Origin: CAYVTZ01 sp964454685
GTDB taxonomy: Bacteria > Bacillota > Clostridia > Christensenellales > Christensenellaceae
DNA length: 64,000 bases
Reading direction: 5' to 3'
Assembly: GCA_964454685.1 (NCBI GenBank)
Contig: CAYVTZ010000014.1
Location: 1 to 64,000 of the forward strand
Within the stretch, counting starts at the first letter, position 1; the number at the start of each line of letters is the position of its first letter. This document shows positions 16,135-23,238 of the stretch, in pieces. Below the pieces are notes generated by a model that saw only the letters and a program-made list of their open reading frames with translations, did no database searches and was not told the origin of the DNA. The translations under genes were made by a program, and so were the position numbers.

Positions 16135-18342
16135 ATGAAGCAGATCGTCAACAAAAGACCGTTGTTTTTTAGCGTCATCCTTTTTGTGATTGGGATTGCG
16201 CTGGCGTATTATGCCAAACTGCCGCAAATGCCGGGGTGGATTTTAACTTTGGCAGGCGCGGTGGTCTTTTTGTTGCTGTTGATCCGCAAGCATCCGCGGG
16301 CGGTGTGGGGATTGTATGCCGTGATGCTGGGTTTGGGGATGTTGCTTTTTCCGATACAATATGCCGCAGGATATGAACCGGAGTGGAATGGGAAGCAGGC
16401 AGGCGTGCATGCGCGCGTGTATGAGCGCAGCATGGGCGAGAGCAACAACCGCTATCTGCTTTCTGAAGTGCAGTTAACCATAGAAGGAGCGACGCAAAGC
16501 TACCCCAAACTGATTGAACTGAACACACAGGAGATGCTTTCGGTGGGCGATATTTTAGAGTTTGAAACTACGATCTCGCTACCGGATGATTTGCGTAACC
16601 CCAATAACTTCAACGAGCGGATGTATTTGAGCACCAAAAACATCGGATTCACCTGCTATCAAAGCAATTTCAAGGTGGTGGGGTGGAAATGGGGCATTTT
16701 GGATTTCTCCTTTGCGCTGCGCGAGCAGCTTTCCCAAAACATTGATCTGTTGTTCACGCCGGAAAACGCACCCATTGCAAAAGCGATGATACTTGGCATT
16801 CAAGACGACCTGCCACAGGATCTGCGCGCCGATTTCGCCAAGACGGGCATTGCGCATGTGCTGGCGCTTTCAGGCCTGCACGTTTCTGTGGTGGTACTGC
16901 TTTTGGGATATTTACTCAAAAAAATGCGGCTGAATCGGCATGTGCGGTTTGCGATTTTGATTGCATCGCTGCTGTTCTTTTTGACCACTACGGGGTTTGC
17001 GCCGTCCATCGTGCGTGCCGTGCTGCTGTCTATTTTTCTAATCATCGGGCGATGGACGTTTTCTGACCGTGATACGCTAACCTACTTGAGCGTGAGCGCC
17101 ATTGTGATGCTGATCGGCAATGCAACACTGCTGTTTTCCGCGGGATTTTTGATGTCCTACGCCGCAATGTTTGGCATATTATTTTTGCTGCCGCCGCTAT
17201 CCCGGCTGCTGTATAAGGTGATGCCGCTGAAGCTGGCAGAATCGCTGGCGGTTTCGATTGCTGCATCGATCGCAGTGGCACCGCTGACGGCGTTTTATTT
17301 CGGTAATATTTCACTCCTATCGCTCGTTACAAGCTTGTTTGCAATCCCGTTGACGATGTGTATTGTCTGTTTGACCGGTGCAAGTGCGGCGTTTTCGTTG
17401 TTTTTTGCGCCTGTCGCGCAGTTTTTTGCTTGGCTTTCCGAGGGGTGCATCATCGCGCTGCGATATTGCAACGACTTTTTTGTGCGACTGAATATCGGAT
17501 ACTTGGAGACTACGGTGAAGTCGGTCTGGGTGGGAGTGGCGGTGATGGCGCTGCTGTTTATACTTTCGGACTATCTGATGGTCAGGCGCAGAACGAAGGC
17601 AATATTAAGTGGCATTCTGTGTGGCGTGCTGGTGCTGGGTGTGATGTTTGGCGGCGGTGGAACGCAGGGGCGTGATCAAGTGGTGATATTGGATGTAGGC
17701 ACGGGGGACAGCATCCACATTCAGGCAGGAGACAAAAATTATTTCATTGACAACGGCGGCACGATGCAAAAATCCAACGTCAACGACTACGTAAAGCAGA
17801 ACAAAATCGTGTTTGACGCGGTGGTTGTGACCAATACCAAGTCCAATAACTTAGAACGGCTGATGGAAACGGATGTGGTGGGCATGATGTATACACGCGA
17901 GGATTATGAGCCAAAGGCGTATGAGCAAAAAATTCCCGCGCGCACATATCAATTATATGATAAAATAGAATTGAGTAATACGCTGGCACTGGAAGTGTGC
18001 GCGATGGACGAAAAGTATACCTCGCTGCTGTTGCGACAGAACGGCGAGGCGGTGTGTCTGTTTGCGCAAAACAAGGCGCAAGAGCTGATGGAGCTGACGG
18101 AGCGTGTGCAAGTGGTGAAACTGTCCGGCGGTGGCGCAAAAGGAAGCATGACACAGGAATTGCTGGCGGTGCTACAGCCAAAGGCGGTGATCTGCTCGGT
18201 GAAACTGCCCAATCAGAAGGAGCTGCCGGATGCGCAGGTGCTGGCGCTGCTGGAGCAAAAGGATGTTGCGGTCTATCTAACGGGCGAGCGCGGCGCAGTG
18301 ACCATCCGTCTGCCCGAAGGGCGTATAGAAACGATAAAGTAG
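16135..18342 (+). CDS. comEC: ComEC/Rec2 DNA-uptake channel protein with degenerate MBL domain
   Basis: A 735-residue polytopic protein. Two N-terminal helices and a DUF4131 region (to about 190) are followed by the Competence membrane domain (about 220-500) with KTGIAHVLALSGLHVSVV, the family signature. A C-terminal metallo-beta-lactamase-like domain then begins VVILDVGTGDSIHIQ. In the family this channel passes single-stranded DNA across the membrane, and the MBL domain is thought to degrade the other strand. Here the THxDxDH motif reads TNTKSNN, the LTGD position reads LFAQN, and the GHHGS position reads SGGGAKGS. Metal binding is therefore very unlikely, although the fold appears complete to the end. 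No other competence gene is in the window. holA follows after 8 bases. Confidence 0.9.
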   Translation: MKQIVNKRPLFFSVILFVIGIALAYYAKLPQMPGWILTLAGAVVFLLLLIRKHPRAVWGLYAVMLGLGMLLFPIQYAAGYEPEWNGKQAGVHARVYERSMGESNNRYLLSEVQLTIEGATQSYPKLIELNTQEMLSVGDILEFETTISLPDDLRNPNNFNERMYLSTKNIGFTCYQSNFKVVGWKWGILDFSFALREQLSQNIDLLFTPENAPIAKAMILGIQDDLPQDLRADFAKTGIAHVLALSGLHVSVVVLLLGYLLKKMRLNRHVRFAILIASLLFFLTTTGFAPSIVRAVLLSIFLIIGRWTFSDRDTLTYLSVSAIVMLIGNATLLFSAGFLMSYAAMFGILFLLPPLSRLLYKVMPLKLAESLAVSIAASIAVAPLTAFYFGNISLLSLVTSLFAIPLTMCIVCLTGASAAFSLFFAPVAQFFAWLSEGCIIALRYCNDFFVRLNIGYLETTVKSVWVGVAVMALLFILSDYLMVRRRTKAILSGILCGVLVLGVMFGGGGTQGRDQVVILDVGTGDSIHIQAGDKNYFIDNGGTMQKSNVNDYVKQNKIVFDAVVVTNTKSNNLERLMETDVVGMMYTREDYEPKAYEQKIPARTYQLYDKIELSNTLALEVCAMDEKYTSLLLRQNGEAVCLFAQNKAQELMELTERVQVVKLSGGGAKGSMTQELLAVLQPKAVICSVKLPNQKELPDAQVLALLEQKDVAVYLTGERGAVTIRLPEGRIETIK

Positions 18343-18350
18343 GTTATGAG

Positions 18351-19352
18351 ATGCAGGGAATGCAAGCATTAGGCAAGGCAATGGAGTTGCAACAAAAAAC
18401 GTGGGTTCTGCTTTGTGGCGAGAATGAGTTTTTGAAGCGCAGCATCTATGAAAAATTGATCGCGGGATTGCAGATGCCGGAGCTGAATCTAACCGTTTTT
18501 GACGGCGATGTGGATGCAACGACCCTGCAAGAGGCGGTGGGGACGTTGCCGTTTTTGGATGAGCGTCGTGTGATTGTGGTGCGCGATACGGCGGTTTTAT
18601 CCGCGCAAAGCGGAGCGGAGCAATCCAAGGCTTGGGCGGCGTTGCGCATTCCGGATTGCAACCGTGTGATTGTTTGGACGAGCGGCAAGGCGGACAAGCG
18701 CAAGGCGCTATACAAGCAGATTGCAGAACGTGGCGCTGTGGTGGACTGCGATATGGCGAGCGAGGCGGAGATGATGCAGTACATTGAGGCAGCTGCCAAG
18801 CGCAGCAATTTGCTGATTTCGCGCGCTGCCGCGCGGCGGCTGAATGAGAAGCTGGGCGGAGACTTTGGCGGCGTGCATAATGAGATGCAAAAGCTTGCCA
18901 GCATTTGCCGTGGCGAGATTACAGAAAAGGATATTGACCGCTATGTGATCGACAGCATGCAGTTTAGCGTATTTCGATTGCATGAGCTGATGATTGCAGG
19001 GCAGCGAGAGGCTGCCAACAGGCTGCTGACGCGCATTTTTGCAGAGGACAGCAACCAGATGGGGTTGATTACGCTGCTTTCGAATAATTTCAGGCAGATG
19101 CTGATTGCGCGCGCCTGCCGCGATGCGCGATACGACGAGCGACGCACGATCGAGCAGGTGATGACGCATGCGGGTGTGGCGGACTTTGTCGCGCGCAAGG
19201 CGGTGGCATATTGCAAGAGCTTCAGCGCGCCGCAGCTGCGCCGTGGTATCAAAAAGTTTGCGCAGATGGATTTTGACGCAAAGCAGGGCGTGATTGTGCT
19301 GCAACAGGATTTATTTCCGCTGCTGGTGGACATTTATGCGGGGAAAGTGTGA
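18351..19352 (+). CDS. holA: DNA polymerase III subunit delta
   Basis: A 333-residue delta subunit of the clamp loader, which opens the beta sliding clamp ring. Recognisable blocks are WVLLCGENEFLKRSIYEKL at the start of the AAA+-like domain, a degenerate nucleotide-binding region, VVDCDMASEAEMMQYIEAAAK, and the C-terminal collar helices (LRRGIKKFAQMDFDAKQG). The open frame runs back to 17997 inside comEC; the ATG at 18351 gives the normal family length, and a second ATG at 18378 is possible. Next to convergent rpsT, as in many Bacillota. Confidence 0.9.
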   Translation: MQGMQALGKAMELQQKTWVLLCGENEFLKRSIYEKLIAGLQMPELNLTVFDGDVDATTLQEAVGTLPFLDERRVIVVRDTAVLSAQSGAEQSKAWAALRIPDCNRVIVWTSGKADKRKALYKQIAERGAVVDCDMASEAEMMQYIEAAAKRSNLLISRAAARRLNEKLGGDFGGVHNEMQKLASICRGEITEKDIDRYVIDSMQFSVFRLHELMIAGQREAANRLLTRIFAEDSNQMGLITLLSNNFRQMLIARACRDARYDERRTIEQVMTHAGVADFVARKAVAYCKSFSAPQLRRGIKKFAQMDFDAKQGVIVLQQDLFPLLVDIYAGKV

Positions 19353-19359
19353 AGAACGC

Positions 19360-19386
19360 AAAAAAAAGACTGACTTGCGTCAGTCT
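19360..19386. terminator. Bidirectional terminator between holA and rpsT
   Basis: AGACTGAC (19367-19374) and GTCAGTCT (19379-19386) with a TTGC loop. The A-run at 19361-19367 becomes a T-run on the minus strand, so it is a classical intrinsic terminator for rpsT. It can also end the holA transcript. Confidence 0.8.
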
Positions 19387-19409
19387 AATATACAATCGAT
19401 ACGGGCGAA

Positions 19410-19673
19410 TTATTCCGCAGCTTGATTCAGATGTTTTGCCAACTGAGCTTTTTTGCGGTTTGCTTTGTTTTTGTGAATCACGCCTTTGATTGCAGCTTTG
19501 TCCACTGCACTGACAGCTTTGACATAAAGTTCATCCTTGCTTGCGTCGTTTGCGACACATGCAGCATCAAACTTTTTCAAATCGGTCTTCAAAGCAGACT
19601 TCAAAGCCTTATTGCGCATCGTTTTCGTTTCAATGACTTTAACGCGCTTTTTCGCGGATTTAATATTCGGCAA
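19410..19673 (-). CDS. rpsT: Small ribosomal subunit protein bS20
   Basis: A basic 87-residue protein beginning MPNIKSAKKRVKVIE, the hallmark of S20, which binds 16S rRNA during early 30S assembly. Lysine-rich helices follow, and the C-terminus is IHKNKANRKKAQLAKHLNQ. The start is taken as the TTG at 19673: GGGGG (19686-19682) lies 8 bases upstream, and the resulting N-terminus matches the family. A GTG three codons earlier overlaps that Shine-Dalgarno. Enterobacterial rpsT also uses UUG and is autoregulated through it, so the poor start may be functional. Single gene with its own promoter and terminator. Confidence 0.95.
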   Translation of the reverse strand: MPNIKSAKKRVKVIETKTMRNKALKSALKTDLKKFDAACVANDASKDELYVKAVSAVDKAAIKGVIHKNKANRKKAQLAKHLNQAAE

Positions 19674-19710
19674 CTCATTCACCCCCGTGCTTATAAATTC
19701 AACAATAGCT

Positions 19711-19739
19711 ATGATAGCACATTAAGACCTGTAATGCAA
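19711..19739 (-). promoter_or_regulatory. rpsT promoter
   Basis: On the minus strand TTGCAT (19739-19734), 17 bases, TATCAT (19716-19711). The -35 lies in AAAACGCTTGCATT (19746-19733), a 14-base block that recurs in the rpmB promoter. Confidence 0.7.
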
Positions 19740-19903
19740 GCGTTTTTTCGGCAATATAAAAAATTTATGCTCCAACTGCGGGCATTTTGCTCCGGATTAT
19801 GCCGGATTATGATGGATAAGGAGCCATGAGGCGTGGTGTGATCGAAAAGCAGTGTTTGCAGCTGCACTGGCGCATGCTTTGCCTTTTTGCAAAATGGGGG
19901 CTC

Positions 19904-19932
19904 TTTACGAACGCTTTTTTTTGAGATATAAT
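19904..19932 (+). promoter_or_regulatory. murI promoter
   Basis: TTTACG (19904-19909), 17 bases, TATAAT (19927-19932). It lies about 34 bases before the murI start codon. Confidence 0.55.
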
Positions 19933-19965
19933 TGCGAGGAAGAACAGAAAGCGGGAACACTGGAT

Positions 19966-20733
19966 ATGAATAATGCGCCCATTGGGTTTTATGATTCCGG
20001 CGTAGGCGGAATCAGCGTATTACGCGAAACACGCAAGCTGCTGCAACAGGAGCAGTATGTTTATTATGGCGACTTTGCCAATGCGCCGTATGGCACCAAG
20101 ACGGAAGCAGAGATCATGGAACTATCCATGGATTGCGGTCGATTTTTGCATGCGCAGGGTGTGAAGATGATCGTGGTGGCGTGTAATACGGCAACCAGCA
20201 TTGTGATTGATCGGATGCGCAAGGAGTTTTTGTTGCCGGTGGTAAGCATTGAGCCCGCAATAAAGCCCGCGTTTGAGCAGAGCGACGGAGGCGATGTGAT
20301 TGTGATGGCGACGCCCGCCACGCTGGCACAAAGCAGATATCGCCGCCTTGTGGAGCGCTTTGCGGATCACGAGCGCTTGATTCATGTTCCGTGCGCGGGA
20401 CTTTCGGAATTGATTGATACGGGGAATTTGCGCAGCGCTGCCTTACAGGAGTATCTGCGGGAGAAATTGCTGCCTTATCAAGGTCGGCGCGTGGACGGCA
20501 TTGTGATTGGTTGTACCCATTACACATTTGTCGCGGATCAAATCCAAGAACTGGCGCGGCAATTTTATGTAGGGGAGTGCGCCATATTTGACGGCGCGAG
20601 CGGCGTTGCGAGGCGTGTGCGGTATCTGTTGCAGGAACAAAATTTATGCAACGATTCCACGGAGCGAGGCGAGGTTGCCCTCTTTGCTTCCGGCGGCGAG
20701 GAAAACTGCGACACCATGCGGCGTTTTCTGTAA
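19966..20733 (+). CDS. murI: Glutamate racemase
   Basis: A 255-residue racemase that converts L- to D-glutamate for peptidoglycan stem peptides. The N-terminus MNNAPIGFYDSGVGGISVL is canonical. The two catalytic cysteines are in VVACNTATS and VIGCTHYTF. DFANAPYGTK supplies substrate contacts. The ATG at 19966 is chosen from the family start although the frame opens at 19852; only a weak GGGA precedes it. Monocistronic by promoter placement. Confidence 0.93.
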   Translation: MNNAPIGFYDSGVGGISVLRETRKLLQQEQYVYYGDFANAPYGTKTEAEIMELSMDCGRFLHAQGVKMIVVACNTATSIVIDRMRKEFLLPVVSIEPAIKPAFEQSDGGDVIVMATPATLAQSRYRRLVERFADHERLIHVPCAGLSELIDTGNLRSAALQEYLREKLLPYQGRRVDGIVIGCTHYTFVADQIQELARQFYVGECAIFDGASGVARRVRYLLQEQNLCNDSTERGEVALFASGGEENCDTMRRFL

Positions 20734-20769
20734 CGCGAGAAAAATTTAGACGAAAAAACAAAAAAGGGC

Positions 20770-20798
20770 TTGTGTTTTACAAACTTCCATAGTACTAT
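20770..20798 (+). promoter_or_regulatory. nrdJ: nrdJ promoter
   Basis: TTGTGT (20770-20775), 17 bases, TACTAT (20793-20798). The -10 is covered by the first NrdR-like box. Confidence 0.55.
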
Positions 20799-20839
20799 AT
20801 GTAGTGTGATTCACCAAGATGAATGCGAATATATAGTAT
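20792..20839 (+). promoter_or_regulatory. Two NrdR-like boxes upstream of nrdJ
   Basis: Box 1, GTACTATATGTAGTGT (20792-20807), agrees at 13 of 16 positions with ACACTATATATAGTGT, used here as the NrdR-box consensus. Box 2 (20824-20839) contains ATATATAGTAT and agrees at 10 of 16. Their starts are 32 bases apart, about three helical turns, the usual arrangement for cooperative NrdR repression. Box 1 overlaps the -10. Confidence 0.6.
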
Positions 20840-20857
20840 TTTAGGGGGTTTTTATTG

Positions 20858-23113
20858 ATGTTAAGCCAAAATGCCGTCACTGTCCTGAACAGACGCTATT
20901 TGAAAAAGGATTTGCAGGGAAATCCGATCGAAGAGCCTAATGATTTGTTCCGCCGCGTGGCAAAAACCATTGCGCAGGCAGACAAGGAATTCGATTCTTA
21001 TTGCGATGTGGACAAAACCGAGCAGATTTTTTATGATATGATTTCCACGCTGCGCTTTATGCCCAATTCGCCTACGCTGATGAACGCGGGACGTGAGCTG
21101 GGTCAGCTTTCGGCGTGCTTTGTATTACCGGTGGCGGATAGCATGGAGGACATCTTTGATGCTTTGAAGAATGCGGCGCTCATCCATAAAAGCGGTGGCG
21201 GTACCGGATTTTCCTTTTCGCGGCTACGTTCGCAAGGTGCGACGGTCAATTCCACCGGTGGTGTGGCAAGCGGCCCTATCAGCTTTATGAAGGTGTTTAA
21301 CGCGGCGACGGAAGCGGTGAAGCAGGGCGGCACGCGGCGTGGTGCGAACATGGGTATTTTGCGCGTGGATCATCCGGATATACTGGATTTCATTCAGTGC
21401 AAGAAGGACACGCGGGATATTACCAATTTTAACATCAGCGTGGGTATTACAGAAGAATTTATGCGCGCAGTGCAGGAAAAGCGCGAATATGCACTGATCG
21501 ACCCCCATACAAAAGGCGAAGTGAGCAAGCTGAACGCGGTAGAGGTCTACGACCTCATCGTGAAGATGGCATGGACAAACGGCGAACCGGGCATTGTATT
21601 TTTAGACCGTATCAATCGGGACAATCCTGTGCCCAAGCTGGGTGAAGTGGAGAGCACAAACCCGTGTGGCGAGCAGCCCCTTTTGCCCTATGAAAGCTGC
21701 AATTTGGGCTCCATCAATTTGAACGCGATGCTGATTGCGCGCAACGGCATCTATGAATTTGATTATGACCTGTACAAGCAGACAATCTGCGATGCAGTGC
21801 ACTTTTTGGATAACGTGATCACCGTCAACAACTATCCGTTGCCGCAGATTCGGGAAATGACATTGTCCACGCGCAAAGTAGGTTTGGGTGTGATGGGCTT
21901 TGCGGATGTGCTGTTTAAATTGCAGATTCCGTACAACTCCGAGGAAGCGATTGAGTTTGCGGAAAAAGTCATGAAGATGTTGCAGGATACGGCGCGGGAA
22001 AAATCCGCGGATCTGGCGAAGCGCCGCGGCACATTTCCGGCTTATGACGAGAGTATTTTTCCTGCAAAGGGTATGGTGCAACGCAACGCGACCGTGACGA
22101 CGATTGCGCCTACGGGAACCATTTCCATCATTTGCGGCGCATCCTCCGGCATTGAGCCGATCTTCGCGCTTTCTTATATCCGCAATGTGATGGATAATGA
22201 TGAGTTGGTAGAAGTGCACCCGTATTTTGAAGAAGTTATGCGTCAACGCGGGTTGTTTTCGAAAGAGTTGATGTCGCGCATTGCGCAGGAAGGTACAGTA
22301 GCGCATATTGACGAAATTCCTGCAGACTTGCGCCGTGTGTTTGTGACATCGCACGATATTACACCGGAATACCATGTGCGGATGCAAGCGGCGTTCCAAA
22401 AATATACGGATAATGCGGTCTCGAAAACGGTGAACTTTGCAAGCGAGGCATCCGAAGAGGACGTGCGCGAAGTGTACAACCTTGCTTATCAGTTGGGACT
22501 CAAGGGCGTTACCATTTACCGTGACGGATCGCGGGATGCGCAGGTTTTGAACATTGGCAAAGTGAACAAGGCGGAGGAAAGCTGCAATGCCGAGGCATGC
22601 AGTTCGGAATGTGCTACCTGCTCTGAGGGCGTTGTGGCGCCGCGTGTGCGCCCCGAAGTGACGCAGGGCGTGACGCAGAAAGTAAAAATCGGTTGCGGAA
22701 ATCTGTATATTACGGTAAACTATGATGAAAACGGCATCTGTGAGGTGTTTACCAATCTGGGACGCGCAGGCGGCTGCCCGTCACAGTCCGAGGCAACGAG
22801 CCGGTTGGTTTCCACGGCGCTGCGCTCCGGCATGGACGTTAACTCCGTGGTGGAACAGCTGCGCGGCATCCGCTGTCACTCTACCTTGCGCAAAGGGGAT
22901 GTGAAGGTGCTGTCTTGCCCGGATGCGATCGGGCGCGTGTTGCAGGCGGTTGCCAAAATGCGCGGCGAGGAGATCGCGCCGTTGTTGATTCAGGATACTT
23001 CCAAGCCTATGGCGCTGCAAAGCGATACGGTTTGCCCGGAATGCGGCAAGGCTTTGGAGCATGAAGGCGGGTGCAACATCTGCCGCTCGTGCGGATATTC
23101 CAAATGCGGATGA
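20858..23113 (+). CDS. nrdJ: Adenosylcobalamin-dependent (class II) ribonucleotide reductase
   Basis: A 751-residue vitamin-B12-dependent reductase making deoxyribonucleotides with or without oxygen. Class II/NrdJ features are PNSPTLMNAG, HKSGGGTGFSFSRLR, NPCGEQPLLPYESCNLGSINL (active-site Cys) and a C-terminal TSCPD domain (GRAGGCPSQSEATSRL). The chain ends in a four-cysteine zinc-like motif (CPECGK...CNICRSCGYSKCG), usual for the long bacterial form. There is no N-terminal ATP-cone, so overall activity control by dATP through that domain is absent. AGGGGG lies before the ATG at 20858. Regulation by NrdR is indicated by the boxes upstream. No nrdR gene is in the window. Confidence 0.95.
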   Translation: MLSQNAVTVLNRRYLKKDLQGNPIEEPNDLFRRVAKTIAQADKEFDSYCDVDKTEQIFYDMISTLRFMPNSPTLMNAGRELGQLSACFVLPVADSMEDIFDALKNAALIHKSGGGTGFSFSRLRSQGATVNSTGGVASGPISFMKVFNAATEAVKQGGTRRGANMGILRVDHPDILDFIQCKKDTRDITNFNISVGITEEFMRAVQEKREYALIDPHTKGEVSKLNAVEVYDLIVKMAWTNGEPGIVFLDRINRDNPVPKLGEVESTNPCGEQPLLPYESCNLGSINLNAMLIARNGIYEFDYDLYKQTICDAVHFLDNVITVNNYPLPQIREMTLSTRKVGLGVMGFADVLFKLQIPYNSEEAIEFAEKVMKMLQDTAREKSADLAKRRGTFPAYDESIFPAKGMVQRNATVTTIAPTGTISIICGASSGIEPIFALSYIRNVMDNDELVEVHPYFEEVMRQRGLFSKELMSRIAQEGTVAHIDEIPADLRRVFVTSHDITPEYHVRMQAAFQKYTDNAVSKTVNFASEASEEDVREVYNLAYQLGLKGVTIYRDGSRDAQVLNIGKVNKAEESCNAEACSSECATCSEGVVAPRVRPEVTQGVTQKVKIGCGNLYITVNYDENGICEVFTNLGRAGGCPSQSEATSRLVSTALRSGMDVNSVVEQLRGIRCHSTLRKGDVKVLSCPDAIGRVLQAVAKMRGEEIAPLLIQDTSKPMALQSDTVCPECGKALEHEGGCNICRSCGYSKCG

Positions 23114-23141
23114 GACACGGGAAATAACAGGATGATATAAC
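23112..23141 (+). promoter_or_regulatory. Candidate parE promoter
   Basis: GAGACA (23112-23117), 18 bases, TATAAC (23136-23141) preceded by TGA, an extended -10. It overlaps the nrdJ stop codon. Confidence 0.35.
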
Positions 23142-23150
23142 ACGTATTGT

Positions 23151-23187
23151 AATACCGCCGGAAGCCTTTTGGGAGGATGGCGGTATT
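23151..23187 (+). promoter_or_regulatory. Hairpin in the parE leader
   Basis: AATACCGCC (23151-23159) pairs perfectly with GGCGGTATT (23179-23187) around a 19-base loop. No T-run follows, so it is not a normal terminator. It would lie in the 5' leader if the promoter at 23112-23141 is right, or it could be a stabilising 3' hairpin of nrdJ. Confidence 0.4.
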
Positions 23188-23238
23188 GCTGCGTCAGACC
23201 GCTTGAACGCGCATAAACAATGTCTGTGGAGGAAAACA

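Noticed and set aside
17997..18350. N-terminal extension of holA back to 17997
   Set aside because: The extra 118 codons lie inside comEC in another frame and do not match the delta subunit.
20734..20857. Cobalamin riboswitch before nrdJ
   Set aside because: The leader is too short and has no B12-box sequence; NrdR boxes explain the conserved-looking pattern.
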